Positions 33,664-46,030 of a DNA stretch of 64,000 nucleotides are shown here, in pieces; position 1 is the stretch's first letter, and each line of letters starts with the position of its first letter. The stretch lies in assembly GCA_037447655.1 (NCBI GenBank), contig JBBHKE010000396.1, positions 37,895 to 101,894 on the forward strand, written 5' to 3'. Source of the stretch: Zygnema cylindricum. Taxonomy: Eukaryota > Streptophyta > Zygnematophyceae > Zygnematales > Zygnemataceae. The translations under genes were made by a program, and so were the position numbers. The notes below the pieces were generated by a model. That model did no database searches, had not been told where the DNA came from, and worked only from the letters and a program-made list of their open reading frames with translations.

Positions 33664-33763
33664 TTGAAGGGAGAAAAGGTTCTCTCGCGAATACAGCCTA
33701 GGCGGAGGACCTGGATTGGTTATTTCCTCCACCTGTAGGTTAAGAATCAGCCATATAGGCCTT
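33664..33763 (+). repeat. 100-bp direct repeat flanking Copia B2 (right copy)
   Basis: Copy of 27353-27452 with two substitutions (CGCCAATACAACC versus CGCGAATACAGCC), joined directly to the outer LTR end. Confidence 0.93.
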
Positions 33764-34335
33764 TTTCCCTAATCCTTCCCAGTTCATACTGATTACGGAT
33801 TGGCCTTTAGAGTGGAGGTACGAGGCTCGTGAAGCGATTACAGGTAGTATACGACTACATCCCCTCACCATATCTACTAATAAACCGGCTCACCCTACAT
33901 GGATATACATGTCTTCTATAGACAATGGTACAACATTCACTGCTTTTACACAATTTAATAGAAGAGACACTTGCCTCAACTTGGTTATCCATGAAGCGGA
34001 TGGCTTTAAGCTTGATTGGTTTAAGTATCTCCGGCAACATCACATTTGAGACCCGAGATTGTATGCAATTCTTAAAATGTGCAAAGACATATCAGACGTG
34101 CAATGACTCAAAGATGTCAAAGTACAGTTTTAAAGCAAAATTGATATTTTTTGGTGAATAAGCCACGCATACGCCTCAAAGACATAATCAGGATTCCTCG
34201 ACCGATTCCAGCGTCACAACGTAGTGACGCCAGGTTACCTCAACCAAATCTCGAGAGGCAACATACAGAAGACGACCAATCAATCTGAACTATACGGTTG
34301 GAGCTCGTGGAACTTCGGCGAATGGTGAAAAAGCT
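33764..34335 (+). pseudogene. Unknown host-like gene, 3' part (after B2)
   Basis: An open frame of about 95 codons without its own ATG runs to a TGA near 34048: FFPNPSQFILITDWPLEW, EAREAITGSIRLHP, then a TRP-rich aromatic stretch and DGFKLDWFKYLRQHH. A further segment (about 34165-34330) reads PRPIPASQRSDARLPQPNLE and, after one stop, a basic coiled-coil-like VELRRMVKKLSRRVHMLERE that passes into the purine-rich repeat. It plausibly continues the gene starting at 26895. I do not recognise it. It looks loosely like the protein flanking element E (54700-55200). Confidence 0.35.
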
Positions 34336-34336
34336 A

Positions 34337-34786
34337 AGCCGTAGGGTACATATGTTAGAGAGAGAAGTGAAAAGAGCGAAAGAGGGAGAGAGGAATGGGG
34401 AGAGGGAGGAAGGGGAAGAGGGAGAGGGAGGCGAGAGAGGGACAATGGGAGTGAGGGAAGGAGAAAAGTGGGGGGAGGAAAGGGATGAGAGAGGGAAGGA
34501 AAAAGAGGGAGTGAGGGAGGGAGAGAGGGAGGAAGAATGGGTAGAGGTTGGGGATGAGGGAAAGAAGGAGAAAACAAAAGTGCGAGGGGGAGAGGGAGGG
34601 AGAGGAAGGGGGAGAAGGAGTAGCGAGGGAGGGATAAAAGTGTGGGAAAGAAGGGGATGAGGGAAGGAAGAGAGAAGAGGGAGAGAGGGGGAGAGAGAGG
34701 GAGGATGATGAAAGGGGAGAGGGACAAGAAGGATGGACAAAAGAAAAAAGGGAGGTAGAAAAATGGGTGGAGGAAGGGGATGAGGG
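34337..34786. repeat. Purine-rich (GAGGGA) low-complexity tract, left part
   Basis: Almost pure A/G on the plus strand. Copia D1 inserted in it; the same type of sequence resumes at 41239. Long open frames on both strands here come from composition, not from genes. Confidence 0.9.
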
Positions 34787-35845
34787 TGTAGAAATTAAGG
34801 GTCTTTTATTTTAAGTATTTTCTAGGTCTGAATAGAAATAAAAAGAAGCCGAGGCAGTTTACCTCTAACTTCTCTCTCCAACTTCTCAAACTTGTCGCAG
34901 TCACTGAGAAATTGGAGAAGGAGCTAGAGCCATGGCTACCTAGGCTATCCAAAGGTTTACGGGAAAATATATTTTAGTTAGGGGTTTAATTTACCAAAAG
35001 ATATGTGCCGGCGACAGGATTTGATCCTGATACCTGCAGGCCGGCAGACAGCCGGTAGCCGGTAGCCTTAGCCGTTAAGTCTAGGAATAGTGTTATGTAC
35101 TATATGGTTTGATAATTAGTTAAACATTTATACGTATGATAGTTCATTTAACTGTAACTGTTTACGGGAGACATATATCCAGTAAATGTAAAAATACGGA
35201 TTCCGGTACGGATACGAAACCAATACCCCGCATTTATTTCTTTAGTGAAACGAATACCGCGCATGTATTTATTACGGCTACCATTAAATGTGAATTTAAT
35301 CGGACGACCGAAATTAACGCCGAGATCGCGGAAGAGGATTTCGGCGGTTTGTGGTCATCGCCACATCGGATGACACGTGGCGGAATGACATTGGATCACG
35401 GCATCTAAGAGGATTAAGGGAGCGAAACCGAACATACCACGTGTTGACATTTAGGCCATGTCGTACAATGGCCGGTCATAAAGTACACCGGCAGCTATAC
35501 TTTTGTGTAGGAAAACGAAATCTGATTCGTTCCGTACATCAGGAGATAAAGTCTGTGAGAGAGATAGGACTTAGAAAAATTAGAAGATAGGACCCTCTCT
35601 CCCAAAGAGCTTCTGTACAAAAGGTCAACTTTGACCCTCCATAACTTACTGCTCAGGGGAGCAAATTCAGAGATTCTTTTTGCTATCCACTCAGAGGAGT
35701 CTTGTCTCCACAGGGATGAAAATTGTCAGGTTTTTGTTTGCCAGGGTGGCAGTTATTTTTTCTGAAACACAAAGGGGTCAGGGTTATCCTAGAGGCTTCT
35801 TAGAAGCTGTCCACTGTGAGGACTTATGGAGGTCTCAGAGTTTCA
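34787..35845 (+). repeat. 5' LTR of Copia D1
   Basis: 1059 bp, TGTAGAAATT to GTTTCA. Contains an antisense tRNA-like module at about 35005-35084 whose T-arm-like part is AGGATCAAATCCT on the minus strand, and the same hairpin series as B LTRs at about 35650-35760. Distantly homologous to the B LTR. Confidence 0.92.
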
Positions 35846-38800
35846 GGTTATGGGCCCACCCTCTAGGGTACTAATCTTTAATGGAACGGGCTTCATATAC
35901 TGGGAAAGTATGATGATAGGAGCTCTATGCCAAAAAAGGTTTTGGGGGATAGTGAGTGGACGGTTAGGGCGTCCATCGAGTCTTGGAATCCCTCCAGGGT
36001 TTGGAGGAAGCAGATTCACCAGGAAAGAGGATCCACCTTCAACGGAGGAAACAAAAGAAGGAGAGGTGGTGGACAAAGGAAAGGAGAAGGAGGCGACCAC
36101 ACCAATAACAACTGGTTCGGCATTCATGTCACCTATTCCGACAAACGAGGAGAATGATACTGAAACCTGGGACTTCAACAATATGGCGGCAAAGCACTTC
36201 ATCCTACGCCATCTCACTCAAGGACTTGCATGTCCTCATTTGCAGGTAGAAAGGGCATCCGATCTTTGGATGGCTCTCATAGAGATGTACCGAAGTGGTA
36301 CGATTCAGCAAGAACAGTTGTTTGATCATAAAGTTAAGGAGTATGTATACAAAGGGGGAGGGATGTTGGATTTTTGCAATGAGCTTGCTACACTCTTCAT
36401 GGAGCTAGAGAGTGCGGGAAAATATTTTAGTGAAAAAGAAAAGGTAAACTGTTTACTGATGAAGTTACCCGATGAGTTCGAAAACATAGTCAACCGTGTG
36501 CAGGACTTACCGAACTCAAGGTGGATATGGAACTCAGTGGTAGGGATGATTCTCGTTCGGGAGAATACGATTGAGATCTGAAGGGAAGGAAAGAGTGGCC
36601 AAGCCTTGGCAACTTTGACCGATTAGAGGAACAAGGATTCTCGTAAACCGGTCGGAAACTATGGGGGGAGGGAGCAGAAAAATCAGACCGACGAGTTTGG
36701 ACCAAGGGCTCCCAACGATTTATGTCATTTTTGTAAGAAACTTGGGCAATATATGGCAGAGTGCACTAAGCTAACCGAGCTTCGGTAAAAGGAGGGGCAG
36801 ACCGGTGGTATCCCGAGAGGAAAGAAAAAGGCCCTTGTCACACAGGTACATGAGACGGAATCCGAGGACGAGGACGTTGAGCTCCTTTTGGATGAGGAGT
36901 TGGAGGCAAAAACGAGGTCGAAATACCACGAAGGCAGAAATGTGCTTACGGTGGATGGAAAGGTGAAGCAGGCTGGATTGTAGATTCAGGTGCCTCCATG
37001 CACACGTGTAAGGATAGGCACCTGTTCACTAAGATAAGAAATATTCCCACCGTAGAGATAGCGTACGGGGATTGAAGGATAGTCACCACTACTCTTGTAG
37101 GATCGATAGATTTGAAATTGTTAGTAGAAGGAAAGACATCCATAGTAACATTCTCCGATGTATTGTTTATTCCGGAGCTGAACAAAAACCTCATCTCTAC
37201 ATCCGTATTAGATGATAAGGGTTTTTTTACTAGCACTAGGGAAGGAGTCTTTACTGCTAGTTTTGAGGAGGATGTCTATTTCATTGCTGAGGAAGGTAGC
37301 CATGGGAAGTTTAGGCTGGTTTTAAGTAATGAAAAGAAGAAACTTTATTATGCTGGTAATCATGATATTATGATGTGGCATAAGAGGTTTGGGCATGTGA
37401 ATCTAGACAAGTTAAGAGAGATGAAAAAGATGGGAGTGGTGGAAGGGATTAAGTTTAGTGAGAATGATAATATAAGTGATTGTAGTGGATGTGCTCAAGG
37501 TAAAACACACAGATTACCCTTTCCTAAAACAACCACCTATAAGGGAGAAAAAATTCTAGATCGAGTACACACAGATATTTGGGGACCGGCTAAAGTGCCC
37601 TCACCGGGGGGGAAGAGATTTATGATGACTATCACTGATGATTGGTCTCGGTATTCCAGAGTGTATTTTTTGAAAAACAAGTCCGAAGCTCAGGATTGTT
37701 TTAGACAATATAAAGCATAGAGCAAAAAACTTCATGAAACTCCAATCAAGAGAATAAGGAGTGACAATGGTGGAGAGTATACTTCTAACCAGTTTGAGGA
37801 TTTTCTGAGGGAAGATGGAGTCCAACACCAAAAGACAGTTCCAGAAAACCCGGAACAGCATGGGGTAGCTGAAAGGCTAAATAGAACACTAAGTGATAGT
37901 GCTAGAAGTATGTTGTCAGATAAGAAGATAGGAAAAAGGTTTTGGGCAAAAGCAATGAACTGTGCTAATTACCTCAAAAATAGAGTTCTTACTTCAGCTA
38001 TAAAAGATCAAACACCTTATGAGAGATGTACAGGCCGGAAACCAAACATATCTCACTTGAAGGTTTTCGGAAGTCAAGTATTCAGTCTAGATACAAATCG
38101 GTCTAATTGGAAGCTACATCCTAAAAGAAAACCGGGATACTTATTAGGATATGATAAGGATGTTAAAGGATATAGAGTTTATGATCCAAAAAGAGAATAT
38201 ATAATCTTGGTAAAACATCTAGTAGTTATGGATGAAGGAAAGTCTGTGGATCCCTTCAAATATACAAAGTCAGTAAAAATCAGATTTGAGTTAGAAAATT
38301 CCGATGACTTTGAGCTCCCTAACTATCCGGGTTTTAGAGAAGATGACATTCTTCCAGATACAAATCAGACAGAAAAGGACTCAGCTTTGGAAACTCCAGT
38401 GACAACTCTACCCGAAGTGGAAGACGTGGTGGAAATTGATTCAGAATCAAGGGATAGGGGAGAAGCCGAGTTTGCTCGAAAGAATCCACGAGAACCATCT
38501 ATTCTGACCTCAGATTTTCGAGGGGAACGAGAAGCAGCAAAAGACTACAAGAAAAATAGGTTAATAACAAGGTAACTAAACTATCTCATCAAGATGAGCC
38601 ACAAACTTATGTAGAGGCGATGACTTGTCCAAAAAAAAACCGGTGGAAGACAGCCATCAATGAGGAGATGGCCTCAATTATGGCAGCCGATACTTGGGAG
38701 CTGGTGGATTCTCCACCTAACCAAAAACCAATCGGTTATAAGTGGGTTTTCAAATTAAAACTGAACCCAGATAACACAATTGAGTGCTACAAAGCCCGAT

Positions 38801-40158
38801 TAGTGGCAAAGGGATTTACACAAAAAGAGGGAATTGACTACGAGGAAACCTTTGCCTCGGTTGTCAGATTTCCCTCCGTCCGCATACTTCTCAGCTTGGC
38901 AGCAGCGGAAGACATGGAAGTGCACCAGATGGACATCAAAACAGCCTTTTTGCATGGAGAATTGGAAGAGGAGATCTTCATGCGACAACCCGAAGTGTTT
39001 GTGGAGGAAGGAGAGGAGAGTAAGGTATGCCGGCTGATTAAATCTCTTTATGGTTTGAAACAGGGGCCTCGACAGTGGAATAAGAAGCTTGATGAGTTTC
39101 TTACCGGTCTGGGATATATCCGGATCAGCTCAGATCACTCAATCTATGTTTTCGAAGATGAGGAAGGTTTTATATTTATTGCAATTTATGTTGATGATTT
39201 GCTTGTCTTAAGTAAATCAATGGAAAAAAATAATAAACTGAAAACCGATCTTAAGGGGAGATTTGAAATGAAGTATATGGGGGAAGCAAAATATATTTTG
39301 GGAATTCAAGTAGAGAGAGACCGAAAAAGAAAAATTATAAGATTGACTTAAAAGGAAGCAATAGGGAACATGCTTGAAAAATTTCAAATGGATAAAGCTT
39401 ATAGTTGTATAACTCCAATGGAGTTGAAGAAGGGAAGTGAGGGGAGTGAGGAAGAAGGAGTCATAGTTTTAGACGAGGAATTATCTCCTCAAGGACTGAA
39501 GTTCATGCAGACTATTCCTTACAGGCAAGTAGTGGGAAGTCTAATCTATTTTATGAATTGTACCCGGTCGGATTTAGCTGTAGCTGTAGGAGTGCTGTGT
39601 AAAAGTCTAAATGCTCCCACTAAGAGGGATTGGGAGGCAGCTAAGAGAGTCCTTAGATATGTGATAGGAACTAGGGATCTATGGTTGCATTTGGGTGGGG
39701 AGAATACTGACATCACTACTTGGAGTGATGCCAGTTATGGTGATGCTCCGATGAGGAGATGCACTTCTAGATATGTATTATATGTGGGTGATGGGGCTTG
39801 CTGTTGGAGTAGCAAACAACAAAATGTTATTGCTCAGTCCACCATGGAGGCTGAGTATATGGCCTCTTGCTCTGCTGTAAAAGAATTGATGTGGGTCAAG
39901 GCTTTGCTTGGTGAGCTTGGTCACCTTAAGAGTGGTGTGCAGAAATTTTTTTGTGATAATCAGGCAGCAATCGCTATTTTTGCCAATCCTAAACATCATT
40001 TTAAAGCTAAACACATGGACATTAGACTCAGCTTTGTTAGAGAGAAAGTAGAAAACGGCCAGATAGTGAGATGGTAGCAGATATGATGACCAAACTTGTG
40101 CCTTCCCCTAAGCTAATTTTCTGCAGGGAAAAGTGTGGTCTGAAATTAAAGATTGACT
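35826..40158 (+). pseudogene. Copia D1 gag-pol (many stops and frameshifts)
   Basis: Starts MEVSEFQVMGPPSR at 35826, inside the LTR, reading through the primer-binding site at 35846-35860. Domains can be followed in order: gag, degraded CCHC knuckle (CHFCKKLGQYMAEC, with Gln for His), protease DSGASMHTC, integrase (HKRFGH, RSDNGGEY), RT (MDIKTAFLHGE, YVDD), RNase H (WSDASYGD, CDNQAAI). Breaks include TGA at 36579-36581, TAG at 36624-36626, TAG at 37718-37720, TAA at 39349-39351, a small indel near 36908, and a deletion of about 20 bp near 40058. Compared with D2, most stops come from C-to-T or G-to-A changes. Confidence 0.9.
35846..35860 (+). other. Primer-binding site of Copia D1
   Basis: GGTTATGGGCCCACC directly after the LTR; initiator tRNA-Met anticodon-arm complement. 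Confidence 0.87.
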
Positions 40159-40173
40159 ATAAAATAAGGGGAG

Positions 40174-41233
40174 TGTAGAAATTAACCCTATTTTTTTTAA
40201 AGTATTTTCTAGGTCTGAATAGAAATATGAAAGAAGCCGAGGCACTCTACCTCTAACTTCTCTCTCCAACTTCTCAAACTTGTCGCAGTCACTGAGAAAT
40301 TGGACAAGGAGCTAGAGCTATGGCTACCTAGGCTATCCGGAGGTTTACGGGAAAATATATTTTAGTTAGGGGTTTAATTTACTAAAAGATATGTGCCGGC
40401 GACAGGACTTGATCCTGGTACCTGCCAGGCGGCAAACAGCCGGTAGCCGGTAGCCTTAGCCGTTAGGTCTAGGAGTAGTGTTATGTACTATATGGTTTGA
40501 TAATTAGTTAAACATTTATACGTATGATAGTTCATTTAACTGTAACTGTTTACGGGAGACATATATCCAGTAAATGTAAAAGTACGGATTTCGGTACGGA
40601 TACGAAACCAATACCGCGCATTTATTTCTTTAGTGAAACGAATACCGCGCATGTATTTATTACGGCTACGATTAAATGTGAATTTAATCGGACGGCCGGA
40701 ATTAACGCCGAGATCGCGGAAGAGGATTTCGGCGGTTTGTGGTCATCGCCACATCGGATGACACGTGACGGAATGACATTGGATCACGGCATCTTCGAGG
40801 ATTAAGGGAGCAAATCCGGACATACCACGTGTCGACATTTAGGCCATGTCGTACAATGGCCGTACATAAAGTACACCGGCAGCTGTACTTTTGTGTACGA
40901 ACTGAAATCTGATTGGTTCCGTACATCAGTAGATAGAGTCTGTGAGAGAGATAGGACTTAGAAAAATTAGAAGATAGGACCCTCTCTCCTAGAGAGCTTC
41001 TGTACAAAAGGTCAACTTTGACCCTCCATAACTTACTGCTCAGGGGAGCAAATTCAGATATTCTTTTTGCTATCGACTCAGCGGAGTCTTGTCTTCACAG
41101 AGGTGAAGTTGGTCAGAGTTTTTGTTTGCCTGGGTGGCAGTTATTTTTGCTGAAACACAAAGGGGTCAGGGTTATCCTAGAGGCTTTTGGGAAGCTGTCC
41201 ACTTTGAGGACTTATGGAGGTCTCAGAGTTTCA
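40174..41233 (+). repeat. 3' LTR of Copia D1
   Basis: 1060 bp, preceded by the polypurine tract AAGGGGAG. The two LTRs differ at many positions, in keeping with the decayed coding region. Confidence 0.92.
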
Positions 41234-41238
41234 GAGGG

Positions 41239-42015
41239 AGGGAAGAAAGAAGATGGAGAGAGGGAGTAAGAGAGGGAGGAAAAGAAAAGGAGAGAGTGAG
41301 GGGAAAGAGGAACAAAGAGAAAGATAGAGGGAGAAACAGAAAAATAGGTAGTGGGGGGGAGGGAGGATGGAGCGAGAGAAAAGAAGGGAGATAGTGAGGG
41401 AGAGGAATGAGAAGCGGTAGAGGGGGTAAAAGGGAAGGAGATAGGGAGAGAAAAAGAGGGAGAGAGAGAGAGAGAAGAAGTGGGAGGGGAAAGATAAGAG
41501 GGGGAGAGAGAGGGAGAGATGGAGGGAGAGAGAGAGAGAATAAGACGGGAAGAGGGGGAAAAAGGAAGAGGGGGGAGACATATGCCAAAGGGGGGATGGG
41601 TAGAGAGAGTGAGGAAGAGGGTGAAATGGGGAAAATGGAAAAGATAGAGAGGGAGAAGGTTGAAGTGAGGGAGGGGGAGAGAGAGATAGAGAGAGAGGGG
41701 AAGATGGGCAAATTGTGCTAGAGGGAGAGAGAGAGAGAATAAGAGGGGAAGAGGGGGAAAATGGAAGAGGGGGGTGAGGGGGAAGAGGGGGGAGACGAAT
41801 GCCGAATGGGGAAAGGGAAATGAGAGCGAGGAAAAGGGTGAAATGGGGGAATGGCAAATAGAGGGAGGAAAAGGTTGAAAGGGGGAGAGGGGAAGAGATA
41901 GAGATAGAGAAGGCAGAAGTGGGTTAAAAGAAAGGAGAGATGGAGAGGAAGAGGGAGGGAAATATAGACATATCGAGATAGAGGGAGAGAGAGAAAGAGA
42001 GAGAGATAGGGGAGG
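41239..42015. repeat. Purine-rich (GAGAGG) low-complexity tract, right part
   Basis: Continuation of the tract at 34337 beyond D1, almost pure A/G. An (AT)n run of about 24 bp follows at 42050-42073. No gene. Confidence 0.9.
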
Positions 42016-42066
42016 AATAATTAAATAAATAAACCCAAAAAAAAGTTTATATATATATATATATAT

Positions 42067-42775
42067 ATATATGCAGGAGTGGGGAAGGTTGAAATTTGGC
42101 TCTTAGCAAGTGTCGGCGCCGAGTGAATGTTGGCGATGGCTCGGCGTCATATAGGCATTGAATTGACTAACTAGAGGTGAAGTGGAGAGGATAAATTTAG
42201 GAGTGAGGAAGGGGAAATTTTGCTCGTGACAAGTGTCGGCGCCGAGATGATGTCGGCGACGGCTCTGCGCCATAGAGACACCAAGGTGGCGAAGTGGAGA
42301 TGGAGTGAGGAGGTATTATTTAGGAGTGTGAAAGGTTCAAATTTGGCTCCAGGCAAGTGTCGGCGCCGAGTTAATGCGGCCCCGGGTCAGGGCCATAGGG
42401 GCATTGAAGTGGCTAAGTAGAGGTGAAGTGAGGAGGAAGTATTTAGGAGTGGGGAAGGGGGACATTTTCCTCCTGGCAAGTTTCGGCACCGAGTCCACGT
42501 CGGCGCTGGCTCGGCGCCATAGAGGCACCGAGGTGGCCAAGTGGATATGGAGTGAGAAGGAAGTATTTAAGAGTGGGGAAAGGAAAATTTTCCTCCTGGC
42601 AAGTGTCGGCGCCGAGTCGATGTAGGCAATGGCTCGGCGCCATAGAGGCACCGAGGTGGCTAAGTGGAGATGGAGTGAGAAAAAAAAATAGGAGTTGGGA
42701 AGGGGGAAATTTGGCCCTTGGCAAGTGTCGACGCCGAGTCGATGGCGTCGCTTGCTCGGCGCCATTAGTCGTTAT
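42067..42775. repeat. 123-bp satellite, about 5.5 copies
   Basis: The landmark AAGTGTCGGCGCCGAG recurs at about 42108, 42231, 42355, 42478, 42601 and 42723, giving a period of 122-124 bp. Each unit has GGCGCCGAG followed about 19 bp later by CTCGGCGCC, an inverted repeat able to form a 9-bp hairpin, then an A/G-rich half. Open frames across it have no recognisable protein. Confidence 0.9.
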
Positions 42776-43258
42776 AAATTAGTAAGTATTCGGGAAAGAG
42801 GGGAAAATTGGGGAGACCCCTTAGTTAGTTGGTATAGGATATAGTATTATGGATTCATTACAATATATCCAAAAGCTTTATTGTGACTTGTACCACCTTT
42901 GTACCACCTTAGTGGTTGAGATATAATAATAATAAAAATCATTGTTGCATTCCGTTTCGTGACGTGTATTTTGACTTGTGTGACCTTTGCAAATGTCCTT
43001 GAAAATAGAGTGAGTGTGATCTTTTAGAAAACACTCTAATTTGAATAAAATTGTTTTTCATTTCCTCTTTATTTGCGGATAATGTTTATTTCCACTCCTC
43101 AAAAAATATGTGTTCAAAAAGCATCATGTTTTAGTCTATATTCTGAATTTTTGTTTTCTTGTTTTGACATGTAGAGGAATTATGTGTAAGTGACAAAACT
43201 CGAGATATATCGGCCCAAAAATTTCTCGAGTTATTAACAGCACCATTAGACACACTAT
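42776..43258. other. Intergenic, nothing recognised
   Basis: AT-rich sequence between the satellite and the open frame starting at 43259. No repeat, RNA or coding signal that I can support. Confidence 0.5.
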
Positions 43259-44221
43259 ATGGCAAGACCTAACACTTTTGCACAAAGATTTCCCCGAGCA
43301 CGCTTTCTTCAGCAGTTCTTTTTTTTGACCATATTAGAAGAATGCGGTACGGAGTGGGGAACTTTCGCTGAATCAGTACAGAAAATGGACGATAAGAAAG
43401 GCGAAAGATCGCCTTTTGCGGACATTCCAATTCTGACCGAGGTAAAAGTTGAACTCCAAGCATTACGAGTCGGTGTTGACGCTATTCCACCCCTCATAGG
43501 ATTAATACAAAAACTCCAAAATACTGTGGAGAATTTGGGCAAACAATTAGAAACGTGTTTGACGATGATTGACACGAGGCTCGTGACAGTGCAACGCCAA
43601 ATTCACGGACTGGATTCCAAAGTTGATTGCAGATTTTTGAGGATCAAGTCAAAACTTTTAAGCTCAACACCACCTTTTACGCACGACTTTACTTTTTTTT
43701 TCGCAACCTTCGTTTCTCCCTCCCTCTCATCCTACTCCTCGCCCTCCTCCTCCCTCGTGATATACAAGTTCAACCACTTTTTCATTTCCCCTTTTTGTAC
43801 CCATGTCTTCTACCCAACCAACACCTTCTCTTTCCCAACCTTCTACCTCTACCTATGCTCCCTCTTCCCCTATTGTCTCCACACCGTCTCTTTCCCAACC
43901 TTCTACCTCTACCTATGCTCCCTCCCCCCCTATTGTCTCCACACCTTCTCTTTCCCAACCTTCTACGCCTACCCATGCTCCCTCCCCCCCTATTGTCTCC
44001 ACACCTTCTCTTTCCCAACCTTCTACCCCTACCCATGCTCCCTCCTCCCCTATTGTCTCCACACCTTCTCTTTCCCAACCTTCTACCTCTACCCATGCTC
44101 CCTCTTCCCCTATTGTCTCCACACCTTCTCTTTCCCAACCTTCTACCTCTACCCATGCTCCCTCTTCCCCTATTGTCTCCACACCTTCTCTTTCCCAACC
44201 TTCTCCTCTACCCATGCGCCC
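43259..44221 (+). pseudogene. Unknown host-like gene with coiled coil and S/T/P repeats, 5' part (split by E)
   Basis: An open frame from 43259 gives a predicted helical, probably coiled-coil region (ELQALRVGVDAIPPLIGLIQ, then NLGKQLETC and VTVQRQIHGLDSK). After a pyrimidine-rich gap, possibly an intron, MSSTQPTPSLSQ at 43803 begins a run of 20-residue repeats PSTSTHAPSSPIVSTPSLSQ. The same repeat in the same frame resumes at 54607, beyond element E, which therefore split this gene. I do not recognise the family. A cell-surface or nuclear low-complexity protein are equally open. Confidence 0.45.
43830..44213 (+). repeat. 60-bp coding tandem repeat, about 6.5 units
   Basis: Units are over 90 percent alike with an exact 60-bp period. 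Since 60 is divisible by three and the units lack stops, all three forward frames and one reverse frame stay open. The frame reading S/T/P-rich is chosen because it continues past element E. Confidence 0.93.
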
Positions 44222-46030
44222 TGTCATGCCGCATGTCGTCGGACATTTTAGTTGTTTATATTTAGGCGTTAGACGGGCAGCCGCTACACTAATTTGTATT
44301 TGGGTGTTATTTGGGTTTCGCAAGACTGTACGACGTGTACCGTACGACCTACATTCTCCGTAATTTCCGGGATGACGATTTGGACCGTACCCGCGTTCCT
44401 ACCGAACTATGTATATTTTCCGAGATTTCCGCCGACGGTGGATTTGATTATTTCGCGTCGACCGTACGACTTACGCCGACCGGGATTCCCGCGGCCACAA
44501 TTTACCGTACCATAGATATCTTACGCGATTTCCGCCGACGGTGGATTTCATTATTCTACGTCGACCGTACGACTTACATTAACCGGAATTCTCGCGACTA
44601 CAAATTGGACCGTACCTTCAGTCCTACCGTACCTACTTTCATTTCCTCAAATCTCGGCCGATGACAATTTGAAATCGTTTCGCGTGACGTAGCATCCCGG
44701 CCGTCGACGTTGATTATGTAATTTTAGTAACTTCGCATCTGGACCGTCGAAGTAAATGACAAACAAATCCGTTGTTAGTTCTGACGAAGCTACGCTATTG
44801 GACTATTTTAAGTCGTGAACCATTTGAAGTTGAAGCATTCACATGTAGATAGGAAGGGTTTTAATCCGTAGGTTATAGATTCTGTAACGTAGGGCATAGG
44901 ATTTCGGCTTCCTATTCGTTGAATCCAAACTAGACGCAAATACTTACATATCACGCTGTACTCTGATTGGCATGTTTTCACTAGGCGTAGTTTTGGTTAC
45001 TTAGTTCATTTCGGATCATTTCCTGCACACAATTTTTAAGAGCAGGATTTATTTATTTTATTTATTTTCGGTATTGAGGATTTTCTACAGCCATTTTTTT
45101 ATTTGTAAAATTGTCCGGACAGCTTAGAGGCATCTTTCTGCCTTTGCGTGAAGCATCTAGTTTTCTATTACATTATCAATATCTTGTAAAGCCTTACATA
45201 TTAATCTATACGGCTTCGGCCAAGACCTACACGTTTCCCTTCATTTTTCTCGTCCTTTTGAGTGGATTTCGACCGCGTTCTCACTACACAAACCTCTTTT
45301 CCCGACTGGGGATGAGATTTTATTAGTGTAGAAGTTGCATGTTGGGATATTGATTTGTTGTTTTTATTTCTTGAGATTGTGTTTTTTTTTCTATTTGGCT
45401 TATGCGCATCTTTTGAGTTTGGCTATCTAAAACTTCATAAGTGTCGTGCATATTGTCATTTTCAGTTTTTATTTATCTTTCTCGGTTGTTTATGCTTTGA
45501 TTTATTCTATTTAAGTATAAATTCAGATTATCCTTGATAAGATAACTCCTGCAAGGAATATAAATAGACCGTGGGGCCTAGTATCATCCATCGGCTTAGT
45601 ATTCCTGCACTTGAAAATTGTCGTATTTTCTTTTCTCGCTTGTTTGTTTTTATTTCAATTTCGGTTTTCTTTTTATCTAAAGAAAAAAAAAACAAAAATA
45701 TTTAAAAAAAATCAAAAATATATATTTATATATACATTTCTACGAAAATTTATAAATAGCTTTACATATATAATTACCATTTGCTTATTAGTTGACGTTT
45801 TACTTTATTGGCCAATTTTCGGCCAAGGATATACTACGCTAACTTAAGTATTTGGTTTTTGTTTCCTCCATTTTCTTTGTTATATATATGGGGCATCGTT
45901 TGCTCACATTGAGTTATATTTCAATAAAGAGTGGAGTTAGTGGAGCGGATCCGTTCTTGGGAGCTCTGCAAAACTTCGGTTGTAGCGAACAACCGCAGTT
46001 CACCATTGGCAATCACCAGATTGGTAAGAG
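44222..46030 (+). repeat. 5' LTR of element E (right border uncertain)
   Basis: Begins TGTCATGCC. The first 644 bp are matched by 53774-54418. This part is very rich in CpG (about 8 per 60 bp between 44340 and 44580) and holds a partial internal duplication (TTTCCGCCGACGGTGGATTT and GTCGACCGTACGACTTAC blocks, twice). The rest, 44866 to about 46030, is AT-rich and has no second copy here, so the LTR end and primer-binding site are not fixed. Confidence 0.55.

Larger units (their letters stand above)
34787..41233 (+). mobile_element. Copia-family LTR retrotransposon D1 (decayed)
   Basis: 6.4-kb element with LTRs at 34787-35845 and 40174-41233 and a perfect TSD GAGGG (34782-34786 and 41234-41238). 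gag-pol is homologous to B1/B2 but carries many stops and indels. Same family as D2 (55219-61675). Confidence 0.94.

Noticed and set aside
35136-35408. 90-codon frame repeated in D LTRs (35136, 40524, 61038)
   Set aside because: LTR-internal, disrupted in other D LTR copies, no recognisable domain.
41223-42015. Open frames of 100-200 codons on both strands
   Set aside because: Pure A/G composition removes most stop codons; no domain or non-repetitive segment is present.
43259-44265. 330-codon single protein through the 60-bp repeat (FPTFYLYPCSL frame)
   Set aside because: The repeat is open in every forward frame; only the S/T/P frame continues past element E.
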